From Rhodospirillales bacterium (GTDB lineage: Bacteria > Pseudomonadota > Alphaproteobacteria > Reyranellales > Reyranellaceae): DNA of 64,000 nucleotides. The stretch covers positions 1,178,001 through 1,242,000 of the forward strand of contig CP064988.1 of NCBI GenBank assembly GCA_016699855.1, in the 5' to 3' direction. This document shows positions 41,315 through 51,311 of the stretch, piece by piece. The position numbers and the translations under genes were made by a program. Position 1 is the first letter of the stretch. Every line of letters starts with the position of its first letter. Below the pieces are notes generated by a model. That model did not search any database. It saw nothing but the letters and a program-made list of their open reading frames with translations, and had not been told where the DNA came from.

Positions 41315-41863
41315 GTGCCGATCATCGAAGGCTACGCGATCGTCTCGCGCGACGGCATGATCGCGAACGCCGACGGGTCCCACCCCGAAACCCTCAAGAT
41401 CGAGGCCGACCAGAGCTTCTTCCGAGCGGGACTGCAGCGGTCGCGGGCGATCGCGCACGGCCGCCACTCAGGCGGCGACGGCGCGGAGCTCTCCAGCGGC
41501 AGACGGCTGATCGTCACGCGGCGCGTCGACACGCTGTCCATCGATCCCGTCAACGCCAAGGCGGTCCTGTGGAATCCGGCCGGCGCGTCGCTCGCCGAGG
41601 CCTGCCGCCTGCTGTCGCTAGGCGACCGCGACGCGCTGGCCGTGGTCGGCGGCACCGACGTGTTCGGCGTGTTCCTGGCGATGGGCTACGACGCGTTCTT
41701 CCTGTCGCGCGCGGCCGGCGTCGAGATTCCGCGCGGCCGGCCCGTCTTCCCCGGTGGCGTCCCGCCGCAATCGGCGCTGACGCGGCACGGCATGGCGTTG
41801 CGCGAGAGCCGCGTGATGGACGCGGACAAAGCGCTGGTGCTCGAGGTCTGGAAGCGCGTCTGA
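41315..41863 (+). CDS. Dihydrofolate reductase-like protein
   Basis: 182 residues from GTG 41315, which has GGAGG 4 nt upstream; the frame is open earlier by chance. IEGYAIVSRDGMIANADG corresponds to the first strand and substrate loop of DHFR/RibD-C folds, and VVGGTDVFGVFL to the NADPH-binding GGxxVF loop. The sequence is closer to the RibD C-terminal-like reductases than to FolA, so the substrate is uncertain. It stands alone between a palindrome and gmd. Confidence 0.75.
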   Translation: MPIIEGYAIVSRDGMIANADGSHPETLKIEADQSFFRAGLQRSRAIAHGRHSGGDGAELSSGRRLIVTRRVDTLSIDPVNAKAVLWNPAGASLAEACRLLSLGDRDALAVVGGTDVFGVFLAMGYDAFFLSRAAGVEIPRGRPVFPGGVPPQSALTRHGMALRESRVMDADKALVLEVWKRV

Positions 41864-41897
41864 CGCGCGGCGCGCCCCGCGGACGCCTGGGTACACC

Positions 41898-42932
41898 TCA
41901 CTCCAGCGGCACGCCGCGTCTGGCGCGGTCGTAGTCGGCCTTCGCCATCATGGCGACGAGGCCGGCGAAATCCGTGCCGGGCGTCCAGCCGAGATCGGCG
42001 CGCGCACGCGCGGCGTCGCCGAGCAGCAGATCGACCTCGGCGGGCCTGTAGAATTTCGGATCGACGCAGACCACGAGCTTGCCCGACTTCGCGTCGCGTG
42101 CCGTCTCCCGCTCGCCGGCGCCGGACCAGTCGAGCTTGATGTCGAGCGTCGCCGCGGCGAGCTCTACGAATTCGCGCACGCTCGACGTCCTGCCGGTCGA
42201 GACCACGTAGTCGTCCGGCGTCGCGGCGACGACCATGGCGTGCATGGCGCGCACGTAGTCGCCGGCGAAGCCCCAGTCGCGTCGGGCGTCGAGGTTGCCC
42301 AGCCGCAGCACCACGTCCTCGCCGTTGGCGATACGCGCCAGCGTCGCCGTCACCTTGCGGGTGACGAACTCCAGGCCACGCAGCGGCGATTCGTGGTTGA
42401 AGAGGATGCCGCACACCGCGTGCATGCCGTAGGACTCGCGGTAGTTCACGGTGGCGTGGTGGGCGAAGGCCTTGGCGACGGCGTAGGGACTGCGCGGATG
42501 GAATGCGGTGGTCTCGCGCTGCGGCGTCTCGCGCACCTTGCCGAACATCTCCGAACTGGAGGCCTGGTAGAAACGGATATCCGGGTCGACGTGGCGGATC
42601 GCCTCGAGCAGGCGCAGCGCGCCCAGACCGTCGACGTCGGCGGTGTAGATCGGCTGGCCGAAGCTGGCGGCGACGAAGCTCTGGGCGGCGAGGTTGTAGA
42701 CCTCGGTCGGCCGGACCGTCCGCAGCATGTCGATCAGGTTGGTGATCTCGAGCAGCTCGGCCGAGACCATCGACACGCGGTCGACCACGCCGACCTCGCG
42801 CAAACGCCACAGATTGGCCGAGGAGGTCCGGCGGATGGCGCCATGGACCTCGTAGCCGCGTTCCAGAAGATGCTTCGCGAGATAGGCCCCGTCCTGGCCC
42901 GTGATCCCCGTGATAAGCGCCCGCTTGACCAT
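41898..42932 (-). CDS. gmd: GDP-mannose 4,6-dehydratase
   Basis: SDR enzyme that makes GDP-4-keto-6-deoxymannose, the precursor of GDP-fucose, GDP-rhamnose and GDP-perosamine. 344 residues from ATG 42932 (GAGAG upstream; an in-frame GTG precedes it). NAD(P)-binding GITGQDGAYLAKHLLERGYE, the RRTSS loop, catalytic Ser in ASSSEMFG, YAVAKAFAHH (Tyr-x3-Lys) and the NHESPLRG loop are all present. No fcl, rmd or per gene lies next to it. The upstream 70 bp are A+T-rich and probably carry its promoter. Confidence 0.93.
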   Translation of the reverse strand: MVKRALITGITGQDGAYLAKHLLERGYEVHGAIRRTSSANLWRLREVGVVDRVSMVSAELLEITNLIDMLRTVRPTEVYNLAAQSFVAASFGQPIYTADVDGLGALRLLEAIRHVDPDIRFYQASSSEMFGKVRETPQRETTAFHPRSPYAVAKAFAHHATVNYRESYGMHAVCGILFNHESPLRGLEFVTRKVTATLARIANGEDVVLRLGNLDARRDWGFAGDYVRAMHAMVVAATPDDYVVSTGRTSSVREFVELAAATLDIKLDWSGAGERETARDAKSGKLVVCVDPKFYRPAEVDLLLGDAARARADLGWTPGTDFAGLVAMMAKADYDRARRGVPLE

Positions 42933-43039
42933 CACAATCTCTCAAAAATACAGCGAATTAAATGACTTAGTGGCATATTCTATATCAATATTTTCACTCC
43001 GGCGCAACCTGTGGGCGGACGGCGCGGCGAAGGACGCAT

Positions 43040-43107
43040 TCATCACCCGGAGCGGAGCGAGGGATCTTTACGCCACCTAAGGACCCCTCGCTGCGCTCGG
43101 GATGACG
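43040..43107. repeat. Imperfect inverted repeat, dispersed-element type
   Basis: The left half (about 43040-43067) and right half (about 43081-43107) are inverted copies with a few mismatches, built around GCGAGGGATC and CCCTCGCTGCGCTCGGGATGA. Such hairpin elements are common between genes in related genomes. It fills much of the 257-bp gap between gmd and the minus-strand GT61-like gene; I see no ORF there. Confidence 0.6.
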
Positions 43108-43189
43108 GTTGGGGGCGACGCGACGGCGCGGGTTGGTCGAAAACGACGATGGGAGCTCTTCCCACGCGGTCTCGGCACCCGCCCGCCCC

Positions 43190-44452
43190 TCACATGTCGC
43201 CGACCACGGGATCGAGCAGTTCGCGCAGATGGCCGTGGCGCGCGAGCACGGCCGCGGTGTCGACGTCGGGCGCGGCGAGGTGGCGGGCGAGCGCGGTCGA
43301 CTGCACGCCGCGCGCCAGCGCCGTCACGACCGTCGCCAGCTCGTCGACGCGGATCGACACCGGCACGTGCCGGGAATGCCGCAGCACGTGCATCGGGGTC
43401 TTGCGAGCGACGAACTCGTAGGTCGCGCCGGCGTGGCGCCACTTGTCGCGCGGCATCAGCTCGACGAAGGCGGCCGCGTGCGCCGCCGGCAGCAGCATGC
43501 CCGAGCCGTGCACGCCGCAGACGACGTGGCTGGCGGCGTAGCGCCGCAGCCACGCCTTCTCGTCGACCGGCGCGCCGGGGGCGATGCGCAGGTCGGCGAC
43601 GCCGCCGGGCAGCACGCCGGTGACGCCGAAGCCGGCGACGGCGATGTCGGCGTCCGGCAGGCCGGCGCGGATCGCGGCGCAAAGCTGGGTGAACAGCATC
43701 GCTTGCTCGATCGCGTCGGTCGGCGGTGGCCGGTCCTGGCCGCCATAGGTCCAGCAGCGGTCCTCGCGCCAGATCAAAGTGACCACCGGCGGCCCCAGCG
43801 CCGCCGTCGAATCGAGGTCGAAGGGCGCGACCCGCGTGAAGGCGGCGATGTCGACGGAATGGGACCACACCCGGCCGGCGACCGAGGCGCGGCCACGTCG
43901 CGCCAGACGGCGCGCGATCGACGCCGCCAGCTTCGGGTAGCAGCGCGCGCCGTCGCGCAACGGCAGATCGACGGTCCAGATCTCGGCAACGCCGTCGGGC
44001 ACCAGCCAGCGCTGCGCGCGCTGCACGAGGACGACGACGTCCCGGTCCGGATTCTCGGCGACGATGCGCGGCACGTCGAACAGCTTCTGCAGCGTGTGGC
44101 CGTAGAGGAAATCGACGCAGTCCACGAGGATCGGCGCGCGCACCGGCCGCAGCCGCTCGACCTTGACCGCCGGAATCCGTGGATCGGGCCGGCGCAACGC
44201 GTCGCCCATCGCCCGCTCGAACCACTCCCCGGCCAGCGGCCCGACCACGCGCGCCTCGGCGCGGTCGAACATCGCGGACCGCCCGGCGCCGTAGCCGACA
44301 TCCAGATGCGCGTAGTAGCGGCGGCCGCAACCGGAACAAACCGCGTCGGCGCAGACGAACATGCCGGACACGAACGGCGCCACCGCCCGCAGCGCCGCGC
44401 CGCAGGCCGGGCAGGCCGCGTCGAGCGTCGGCACGGGATGGAGGTCGATCAT
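43190..44452 (-). CDS. Zinc-ribbon plus GT61-like putative glycosyltransferase
   Basis: 420 residues from ATG 44452. Residues 14-50 form a zinc ribbon (CPACGAAL, then [14 protein letters not shown]). The C-terminal half has the GT61/DUF563 signature in [20 protein letters not shown] followed by [10 protein letters not shown], the loop where such enzymes carry GVHGAGL. No membrane segment is seen. The zinc ribbon fused to a GT61-like domain is not an arrangement I recognise. gmd lies just downstream, so a shared role in surface glycan synthesis is possible. The long open frame upstream is antisense to uvrB. Confidence 0.6.
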   Translation of the reverse strand: MIDLHPVPTLDAACPACGAALRAVAPFVSGMFVCADAVCSGCGRRYYAHLDVGYGAGRSAMFDRAEARVVGPLAGEWFERAMGDALRRPDPRIPAVKVERLRPVRAPILVDCVDFLYGHTLQKLFDVPRIVAENPDRDVVVLVQRAQRWLVPDGVAEIWTVDLPLRDGARCYPKLAASIARRLARRGRASVAGRVWSHSVDIAAFTRVAPFDLDSTAALGPPVVTLIWREDRCWTYGGQDRPPPTDAIEQAMLFTQLCAAIRAGLPDADIAVAGFGVTGVLPGGVADLRIAPGAPVDEKAWLRRYAASHVVCGVHGSGMLLPAAHAAAFVELMPRDKWRHAGATYEFVARKTPMHVLRHSRHVPVSIRVDELATVVTALARGVQSTALARHLAAPDVDTAAVLARHGHLRELLDPVVGDM

Positions 44453-44602
44453 CGCGGGACAGGGCCTCGGGCAGCGTGGCGCGGCGGACCATATCGGAGC
44501 GTCCGCCGGCTGGCGACAGGCGCCGGGCGCCGCCGTCGACAACGCGCATCCCCGGCGAAATCGGGGTTGGCGGCGGAGGTGCGGCAGCGCCATATATCCG
44601 CC

Positions 44603-46804
44603 ATGCCCGACTCGCCGATCCTCGCGAATCCGCCGATGCCCTGGCTCCAGCGCCGCCCGCGCCTGGCGGACGGCAAGCCGTTGCGCGTGGTCTCCGACTA
44701 CAAACCGGCCGGTGACCAGCCGGCGGCGATCCGGCAGCTTCTCGAGGGCCTGTCGCAGGGCGAGCGCGACCAGGTGCTGCTGGGCGTCACCGGCTCGGGC
44801 AAGACCTTCACGATGGCCAACGTGCTGGCGACCATCAACCGGCCGACCCTGGTGCTGGCGCCCAACAAGACGCTGGCGGCGCAGCTCTATGGCGAGTTCA
44901 AGAGGTTCTTCCCCGACAACGCCGTCGAGTATTTCGTGTCGTACTACGACTACTACCAGCCCGAGGCCTACGTGCCGCGGTCGGACACGTACATCGAGAA
45001 GGATTCGTCGATCAACGAGCAGATCGACCGCATGCGCCACAGCGCCACCCGCGCGCTGATGGAGCGCAACGACGTGGTGATCGTGGCCTCGGTGTCGTGC
45101 ATCTACGGCATCGGCCCGCTCGAGAACTACCAGGCGATGACGTTCCGGCTGTCGGTCGGCGACCGCATCGACCGCGCCGACCTGCTGCGGCGGCTGGTCG
45201 AGATCCAGTACAAGCGCAACGACGCCGCCTTCCAGCGCGGCGCCTTCCGGGCGCGCGGCGACACGGTCGAGCTGTTCCCGGCCCACTACGACGACAAGGC
45301 CTGGCGCATCTCGCTGTTCGGCGACGAGATCGAGGCGATCGCCGAGTTCGACCCGCTGACCGGCGAGAAAACCGCCGGGCTGAGCGACATCGTGGTCTAC
45401 GCCAACAGCCACTACGTGACGCCGAAACCGACCATGACCGGCGCCATCCAGCGCATCAAATCGGACCTCAAGGTCCGGCTCGAGGAGTTCACGCGCGCCG
45501 GCAAGCTGCTGGAGGCCGAGCGGCTGGCGCAGCGCACGCAGTTCGACCTCGAGATGCTGGAGACGACCGGCTCCTGCGCCGGCATCGAGAACTACTCGCG
45601 CTACCTCACCGGCCGCAATCCCGGCGAGCCGCCGCCGACGCTGTTCGAGTACTTCCCCGAGGGCTCGCTGCTGATCGTCGACGAGAGCCACGTCACCGTG
45701 CCGCAGATCGGCGGCATGTTCAGGGGCGACTTCAACCGCAAGAGCGTGCTGGCCGAGTACGGCTTCCGCCTGCCGTCCTGCATCGACAACCGGCCGCTGA
45801 AATTCGAGGAATGGGACGCGATGCGGCCGGAGAGCGTGTTCGTCTCGGCCACGCCCGGCCCGTGGGAGATGGAGCGCACCGGCGGCGTGTTCGTCGAGCA
45901 GGTCATCCGCCCGACCGGGCTGATCGATCCGCCGACCATCATCCGTCCCGTCGAGAAACAGGTCGACGACCTGCTGGCGGAGTGCCGCGACTGCGCCGCC
46001 AAGGGCCAGCGCGTGCTGGTCACGACGCTGACCAAGCGGATGGCGGAGGACCTGACCGAGTACATGCACGAGGCCGGCATACGCTGCCGCTACCTGCACT
46101 CCGACATCGACACGCTGGAGCGCATCGAGATCATCCGCGACCTGCGGCTGGGCGCCTTCGACGTGCTGATCGGCATCAACCTGCTGCGCGAGGGGCTCGA
46201 CATCCCGGAATGCGCGCTGGTGGCGATCCTCGACGCCGACAAGGAGGGCTTCCTGCGCTCGCCGACCTCGCTGGTGCAGACCATCGGCCGCGCGGCGCGC
46301 AACGTCGACGGCCGCGTCATCCTCTACGCCGACCGCATGACCGACGCGTTGAAGTACGCCATCGGCGAGACCGACCGGCGCCGGCGCAAGCAGCAGGCCT
46401 ACAACGAGGCCAACGGCATCACCCCGGCCTCGATCCGCAAGAACATCAACGAGGTGCTGCAGTCGATGTCGGAGCGCGACCACTACACGGTCGACACCGG
46501 CGTCTCGGGCGATCTGCACCTGGTCGGGCACAACCTCAAGACCCACGTCGCCGAGCTGGAGAAGCGCATGCGCGAGGCGGCGGCCAACCTCGATTTCGAG
46601 GACGCCGCCCGGCTGCGCGACGAGATCCGCCGGCTCGAGGCCAACGAGCTCGGCCTGCCGCCGGGCACCGCCGGCACCGGCCGTCAGGGCCTGTCCGAGG
46701 CGCCCAATCCCTACGGCAAGGCGCAGAACTCGCGCACCTTCCGCGGCGCCAAGACCGGCTCGGGCTCGCGCGGCCGCCCCGCGCGCAAGAGCGGCCGGCG
46801 CTGA
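44603..46804 (+). CDS. uvrB: Excinuclease ABC subunit B
   Basis: DNA-damage verification helicase of nucleotide excision repair. 733 residues from ATG 44603. Walker A is GVTGSGKT (61-68), the beta-hairpin [20 protein letters not shown] is intact, and the DESH-type motif II is in [12 protein letters not shown]. Motif VI is QTIGRAARN, and the C-terminal UVR domain that binds UvrC starts [21 protein letters not shown] short Arg/Gly tail follows. No SOS (GTTC-N7-GTTC) box is visible in the 150 bp upstream. Confidence 0.97.
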   Translation: MPDSPILANPPMPWLQRRPRLADGKPLRVVSDYKPAGDQPAAIRQLLEGLSQGERDQVLLGVTGSGKTFTMANVLATINRPTLVLAPNKTLAAQLYGEFKRFFPDNAVEYFVSYYDYYQPEAYVPRSDTYIEKDSSINEQIDRMRHSATRALMERNDVVIVASVSCIYGIGPLENYQAMTFRLSVGDRIDRADLLRRLVEIQYKRNDAAFQRGAFRARGDTVELFPAHYDDKAWRISLFGDEIEAIAEFDPLTGEKTAGLSDIVVYANSHYVTPKPTMTGAIQRIKSDLKVRLEEFTRAGKLLEAERLAQRTQFDLEMLETTGSCAGIENYSRYLTGRNPGEPPPTLFEYFPEGSLLIVDESHVTVPQIGGMFRGDFNRKSVLAEYGFRLPSCIDNRPLKFEEWDAMRPESVFVSATPGPWEMERTGGVFVEQVIRPTGLIDPPTIIRPVEKQVDDLLAECRDCAAKGQRVLVTTLTKRMAEDLTEYMHEAGIRCRYLHSDIDTLERIEIIRDLRLGAFDVLIGINLLREGLDIPECALVAILDADKEGFLRSPTSLVQTIGRAARNVDGRVILYADRMTDALKYAIGETDRRRRKQQAYNEANGITPASIRKNINEVLQSMSERDHYTVDTGVSGDLHLVGHNLKTHVAELEKRMREAAANLDFEDAARLRDEIRRLEANELGLPPGTAGTGRQGLSEAPNPYGKAQNSRTFRGAKTGSGSRGRPARKSGRR

Positions 46805-46909
46805 GCCGCCGCGCCGGGGCCGGCGGCGCATCGCAGACCTGCGCGCCCCGGCCTAGGCCGCGACTCCGGGCCGGCTACAGTCGCCGCCGATGACGCCCCC
46901 GCCCGCGAC

Positions 46910-48136
46910 ATGACGACCGCCGCCACCGACGACCGCCGCGACACGCGGCTGTACGTGGTCGCCGTCGTGTCGCTCACCGCCGTGCAGACGCTGTCGACGA
47001 TCGCCTTCAACATCGCCGCCGTGCTGGCGCCGGCGGCCGCGCCGGCGCTGGGCGTCGCGGTCGACGACCTCGCCTACTACATCTCCATCGTCTACCTGGT
47101 CTCGATCGTCTCGGCGATGGCCGGCGGCGCCATGGCGCTGCGCTTCGGCCCGATCCGCTACACGCAGTACGGCCTGGTCGTCTCGACGGCGGCCTGCGCC
47201 CTGCTCGCCTGGGGCCACATCGCGCCCGCGCTGCTGTCGGCGGTGCTGATCGGCCTCGGCGGCGGCGGACTGACGGTCGCCAGCTCGCAGATCCTCGCGC
47301 GCGTCACGCCCAGGCGGCTGTCCAACGTGACCTTCTCGATCAAGCAGAGCGGCGTGCCGCTGGGCTTCGCGCTGGCCGGCGCGCTGGTCCCGCCGGCCGT
47401 CGAGCGCTTCGGCTGGCAGGCGGCGTCGCTCGGCATCGGCGGCCTGTGCCTGCTGACCGCGCTGGCGATCCATCCGCTGCGGCAGCTCTACGACGGGGAC
47501 CGCGCGCGCGGCGGGCCGCTGCTGCCGACGCTGCGCCAGACCCTCGATCCTCTCGCGCTGGCGTGGCGCGATCCGGTGCTGCGGCCGCTGTGCCTCGCCT
47601 CGATCGCGTTCTCCTCGATGCAGACGACGATGGTCAATTTCGCCGTGCTCTACGGCATCGCCGACCTGCGGCTCGACTACGTCGCCGCCGGCGTGCTGCT
47701 GTCGGTCGCGACCACGGCGGGCATGTTCGGCCGGGTCGTCTGGGGCGCCGTCGCCGACGCCACGCGCCGGCCGCTGGGCACGCTGATGCTGCTCGCCGCG
47801 GTGATGTCGTTGTCGGGCTTGGCCATGGCGGCGGCGCGGGCGGACTGGCCGGGTTGGCTGCTGTACGGCGTCGCCGCCGCGCTCGGCGGCACGGCGATCG
47901 GCTGGAACGGCGTGTTCATCTCGGAATGCGCGCGCCGCGCGCCGCCGGGCCGGGCCGGCGAGTATGTCGGCGCCACGTCGTTCTTCGTGTTCCTCGGCCC
48001 GGTGCTGTGGCCGATCCTGTTCCGCGGCATTCTCTACGCCACCGACTCCTACGCCGCCGGCTTCATCGTCATGGCCGTCGCGACCGGCGCCGCCGCCATC
48101 GGCATCGCACGGCTGATGCGACGCGGCGAGCGCTGA
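46910..48136 (+). CDS. MFS transporter, tandem copy 1
   Basis: 408 residues with about twelve membrane helices. Residues 125-152 carry the segment SSQILARVTPRRLSNVTFSI followed by KQSGVPLG, shared almost word for word with the next two genes. A second shared segment is GMFGRVVWGAVADATRRPLG, the MFS loop 2-3/8-9 motif. Of the three copies this is the most divergent in the first segment. The substrate is unknown. The 105-nt gap to uvrB holds G+C-rich hairpins but no gene. Confidence 0.88.
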   Translation: MTTAATDDRRDTRLYVVAVVSLTAVQTLSTIAFNIAAVLAPAAAPALGVAVDDLAYYISIVYLVSIVSAMAGGAMALRFGPIRYTQYGLVVSTAACALLAWGHIAPALLSAVLIGLGGGGLTVASSQILARVTPRRLSNVTFSIKQSGVPLGFALAGALVPPAVERFGWQAASLGIGGLCLLTALAIHPLRQLYDGDRARGGPLLPTLRQTLDPLALAWRDPVLRPLCLASIAFSSMQTTMVNFAVLYGIADLRLDYVAAGVLLSVATTAGMFGRVVWGAVADATRRPLGTLMLLAAVMSLSGLAMAAARADWPGWLLYGVAAALGGTAIGWNGVFISECARRAPPGRAGEYVGATSFFVFLGPVLWPILFRGILYATDSYAAGFIVMAVATGAAAIGIARLMRRGER

Positions 48137-48140
48137 GCCC

Positions 48141-49361
48141 GTGACGCCGGCCGCCGCCCTTCCCGGCACGCGCGTCTACGCGACCGCCGTCGCCTCGATG
48201 CTGGCGGTGCAGATCCTGTGCTCGCTGGCGACGCAGTCCATCCCGGTCATGGCGCCGGTGGCGGCGCCGGCGCTGGGCGTGCCGAAGGAATGGGTCGGCT
48301 ACTTCACGGCGCTGACCTACTGCACCGCGATCCTGTCGGCCGCGGCCGGCGGCCTGCTGGCGACGCGCTACGGCACGATCCGCGTCAGCCAGGCCAGCCT
48401 CGTGCTGTGCGGCGGCGCGCTGGCGCTGTTCGGCGGCGGCAGCATCTGGCTGCTGGCGCCGGCGGCGCTGGTGATGGGCATGGGCGTGGGCCCGCCGACG
48501 CCGTCGAGCTCGCAGGTGCTGGCGCGCGTCACGCCGGCACGGTTCGCCAACATCACCTTCTCGGTCAAGCAGACCGGCGTCCCGCTGGGCAACGCGCTGG
48601 CCGGCGTGCTGGCGCCGGCGCTGATCGCGCTGTGGGAATGGCGGTCGGCGTCGCTGGCGATGTGCGCGATGTGCGTCGCCCTGGCCGTCCTGCTCCAGCC
48701 GCTGCGCGCGACCTTCGATTCGACGCGCGAGGGCGACGGCAGCCTCTACGCCGCGATCTCCGGCCTGTTCGGACCCGTCGGCAGGGTGTGGCGGGCGCCG
48801 GATCTGCGCCGGCTGGCGCTGGCGTCGTTCGTCTTCACCGCCTCGCAGGTCGGGTTCGGCGCCTTCCTCGTGGTCTATCTGGTCGAGCGCATCGGCCTGT
48901 CGCTGGCGAGCGCCGGCCTGACCTTGTCGATCGGCCTGGTATCGGGCGCCGCCGGCCGGATCTTCTGGGGCCTCGTCGCCGACCGCTCGCGGCGGCCCGT
49001 GGCGACGCTGGCGGTGATGACGATCGGCATGGTGGCGGGCGCGCTGGCCTTCGCGTTCTCGGCGCCGGGCTGGCCGTGGGCGGCGATGGTCGCCGCGGCG
49101 GTCGTGTTCGGCTCGACGGCGGCGGGCTGGGGCGGCGTATTCTTCGCCGAGATCGCGCGCCGCGCCGGACCGGGCCAGGTCGGCGCGCTGACCGGCGGGG
49201 CGCAGTTCTTCACCTTCTCCGGCGCGCTGCTGGTGCCGCCGGCCTTCAGCGTCCTGCTGGCGTCCACGGGATCGTACATGGCGTTGTTCGCGGCGCTGGC
49301 GGCCATGAACCTCGTGGCCGGTCTGTCGCTGCTGCCGCTGGCCCGCGTGGAGAAGGCCTGA
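48141..49361 (+). CDS. MFS transporter, tandem copy 2
   Basis: 406 residues from GTG 48141, 4 nt after copy 1. Twelve predicted helices. PTPSSSQVLARVTPARFANI and then TFSVKQTGVPLGNALAG match copies 1 and 3, as does GRIFWGLVADRSRRPVATL. It is about as similar to copy 3 as to copy 1 by eye. It is translationally close-coupled to both neighbours (gaps of 4 and 1 nt). The substrate is unknown. Confidence 0.88.
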   Translation: MTPAAALPGTRVYATAVASMLAVQILCSLATQSIPVMAPVAAPALGVPKEWVGYFTALTYCTAILSAAAGGLLATRYGTIRVSQASLVLCGGALALFGGGSIWLLAPAALVMGMGVGPPTPSSSQVLARVTPARFANITFSVKQTGVPLGNALAGVLAPALIALWEWRSASLAMCAMCVALAVLLQPLRATFDSTREGDGSLYAAISGLFGPVGRVWRAPDLRRLALASFVFTASQVGFGAFLVVYLVERIGLSLASAGLTLSIGLVSGAAGRIFWGLVADRSRRPVATLAVMTIGMVAGALAFAFSAPGWPWAAMVAAAVVFGSTAAGWGGVFFAEIARRAGPGQVGALTGGAQFFTFSGALLVPPAFSVLLASTGSYMALFAALAAMNLVAGLSLLPLARVEKA

Positions 49362-49362
49362 G

Positions 49363-50601
49363 ATGCCGGACGCCGGGGCCACGGAGAAACCGTTCGACGC
49401 CGCGGCGTTCTGGACCGCCTTGTCGTCGACATTGGCGACGCAGTCGCTGACCTCGATGGCGGCGCTGACGGCGGCGATCCTCGCGCCGGTGGCGGCGCCG
49501 GCGCTCGGCGTCAACCGCGACGACATGGGCCTCTACACGGCGGCGATCTACCTGTTCTCGATCCTCTCGGCGGTCACGGGCGGGCCGCTGGTGGCGCGGT
49601 ACGGACCGATCCGGGTCTGCCAGGTCTGCCTCGCGCTGTGCGCCGGCGGCGTCGCCTGCCTCGCCAGCGGCTCGGTGTGGCTGCTGCTGCCGGCGGCGGC
49701 GATCATCGGGATCGGCTACGGGCCGGTGACGCCGTCGAGCTCGCAGCTGCTGGCGCGGGTCACACCGACGCGGCTCGCCAATCTCGTCTTTTCGGTCAAG
49801 CAGAGCGGCGTGCCGCTGGGCGCGGTGCTGGCCGGCGTGGCGCTGCCCTGGGCCGAGGCGCGCTGGGGCTGGCAAGGGGCCGCGCTGGTGTCGACGGCGC
49901 TGTGCGTCGCCGTCGCGCTGGCGATCCAGCCGACGCGCCGCGGCCTCGACATCGAAAGCCGCGCGCCGCGCGGCGGCAGGCTGTTCCCGTCGTTCGGCGC
50001 CGTGTTCGCGCCGGTCGGCGAGTGCTGGCGCATCCCCGACATCCGGCGGCTGGCGATCGTGTCGATGGCGTATTCGACGGCGCAAGTCTGCTTCCTCTAC
50101 TTCGCGCCGCTGCACCTCACGGGGCGCCTCGGATTCGATCTCGCCTCCGCCGGCGCCCTGATCGCCGTCGCCAACGTCGCCGGCGGCTTCGGACGCGTCG
50201 GCTGGGGCGCGGTCGCCGACGCCACCCGGCGGCCGTTCGCGATCCTGATCTTCCTCGCTCTGACGATGGCCGCCGGCACCGCGACCCTGGCGCTGGCCGA
50301 CGCGTCGTGGCCGCGCTGGAGTCTGTTCGCGGTCGGGTCGCTGATCGGCGGCACCGCGATCGGCTGGAACGGGATCTTCTTCGCGCAGGTCGCGCGGCTA
50401 TCGCCGCCGGGACGCGCCGGCGCGGTGACCGGCGGCGTGTCGTTCTTCACATTCGGCGGACCGCTGCTGGCGCCGTTGCTGTTCAGCCTGCTGCTGCGGC
50501 TGACGCAGGACTACACCGTCGGATTTCTGCTGGTGGCGGCCGCGACGCTCGCGACGATCCCGGCGCTGGTGCCGCTGATGCGCGACCGCGGCGTCAGCTG
50601 A
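49363..50601 (+). CDS. MFS transporter, tandem copy 3
   Basis: 412 residues from ATG 49363, one base after copy 2, with AAGG upstream. PVTPSSSQLLARVTPTRLAN, then LVFSVKQSGVPLGAVLAG and GRVGWGAVADATRRPFAI give the family pattern again. With copies 1 and 2 it forms a tandem triplet of paralogues. The 3' end overlaps the convergent acetyltransferase by 8 nt. Confidence 0.88.
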   Translation: MPDAGATEKPFDAAAFWTALSSTLATQSLTSMAALTAAILAPVAAPALGVNRDDMGLYTAAIYLFSILSAVTGGPLVARYGPIRVCQVCLALCAGGVACLASGSVWLLLPAAAIIGIGYGPVTPSSSQLLARVTPTRLANLVFSVKQSGVPLGAVLAGVALPWAEARWGWQGAALVSTALCVAVALAIQPTRRGLDIESRAPRGGRLFPSFGAVFAPVGECWRIPDIRRLAIVSMAYSTAQVCFLYFAPLHLTGRLGFDLASAGALIAVANVAGGFGRVGWGAVADATRRPFAILIFLALTMAAGTATLALADASWPRWSLFAVGSLIGGTAIGWNGIFFAQVARLSPPGRAGAVTGGVSFFTFGGPLLAPLLFSLLLRLTQDYTVGFLLVAAATLATIPALVPLMRDRGVS

Positions 50602-51199
50602 GGCGCTTGCGGGCGCGCCAGTCGTCCGCGAGCATTCCGAACAGCACGTGGTCGTGCCAGCGGCCGTTGATCTTGAGGTAGTGGCGCGCCAAGCCCTCCT
50701 CGGTGAAGCCGGTCTTGCGCAGCACCGCCTTGCTCGGCTCGTTGGACGGCAGGCAGGCGGCCTCGAGGCGGTTGAGCCGCAGCTCGTCGAACACGAAGGG
50801 CAGCAGCGCCGTGAGCGCCTCGGTCATGACGCCGCGGCCGGCGTAGCCCTCGCCCATCCAGTAGCCGACGCTGGCGCATTGCGCGACGCCGCGGCGCACG
50901 TTGCTCAGCGACACGCCGCCCGCGAGACGGCGCGTGTCGCTCATGCAGATGAAGAAGGTGAACCCCTCACCGGCCCGCCACTCCTGCATGTAGTGGCGCA
51001 GGCGGCGGCGGTAGTTGTCGCGCGTCAGCGCGTCGTCGCCCCAGCTCGGCTCCCACGGCGTCAGGAAAGCGCGGCTGGCGGCCCGCAACTCCGCCCATTC
51101 GCGCCAGTCGTCGGCGGCCGGCGCGCGCAGGAAGACGGTCTTCCCTTGGACGCGCGGCGTCGACATCAGGGCCAGCGGGACGTCGGAGAAGCGGAACAT
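50594..51199 (-). CDS. RimJ/RimL-type N-acetyltransferase
   Basis: 201 residues. The GNAT fold is clear: VFLRAPAADDWREWAELRAAS at the N-terminus, IGYW-like VGYWMGEGYAGRGVMTEAL with the acetyl-CoA loop, and LNRLEAACLPSNEPSKAVLRKTGF near the C-terminus. This is the ribosomal-protein-alanine acetyltransferase subgroup, although RimJ, RimL and other small GNATs are hard to separate. It converges with MFS copy 3 and diverges from the kinase-methyltransferase gene. Confidence 0.85.
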   Translation of the reverse strand: MFRFSDVPLALMSTPRVQGKTVFLRAPAADDWREWAELRAASRAFLTPWEPSWGDDALTRDNYRRRLRHYMQEWRAGEGFTFFICMSDTRRLAGGVSLSNVRRGVAQCASVGYWMGEGYAGRGVMTEALTALLPFVFDELRLNRLEAACLPSNEPSKAVLRKTGFTEEGLARHYLKINGRWHDHVLFGMLADDWRARKRLS

Positions 51200-51311
51200 C
51201 GGTCGGAGCGGCTCCGGGCGGATAGCGGAACCATACTACACGAGAACCAAGCCGCCGTCGCCCCGCCGGCAGGCGGTGGCGGGCGCGGTCGAATCCGCCT
51301 AGAGGGTGGCG

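Noticed and set aside
43109..46804. 1231-codon plus-strand frame as an extended UvrB
   Set aside because: The first 500 codons are antisense to the GT61-like gene. UvrB sequence begins at 44603.
43190..46831. 1213-codon minus-strand frame as an extended GT61-like protein
   Set aside because: The part beyond 44452 is antisense to uvrB and has shadow composition.
46853..50115. Minus-strand frames over the MFS genes
   Set aside because: They have Arg/Gln/Asp-rich shadow composition and no domain; the plus strand encodes three full transporters.
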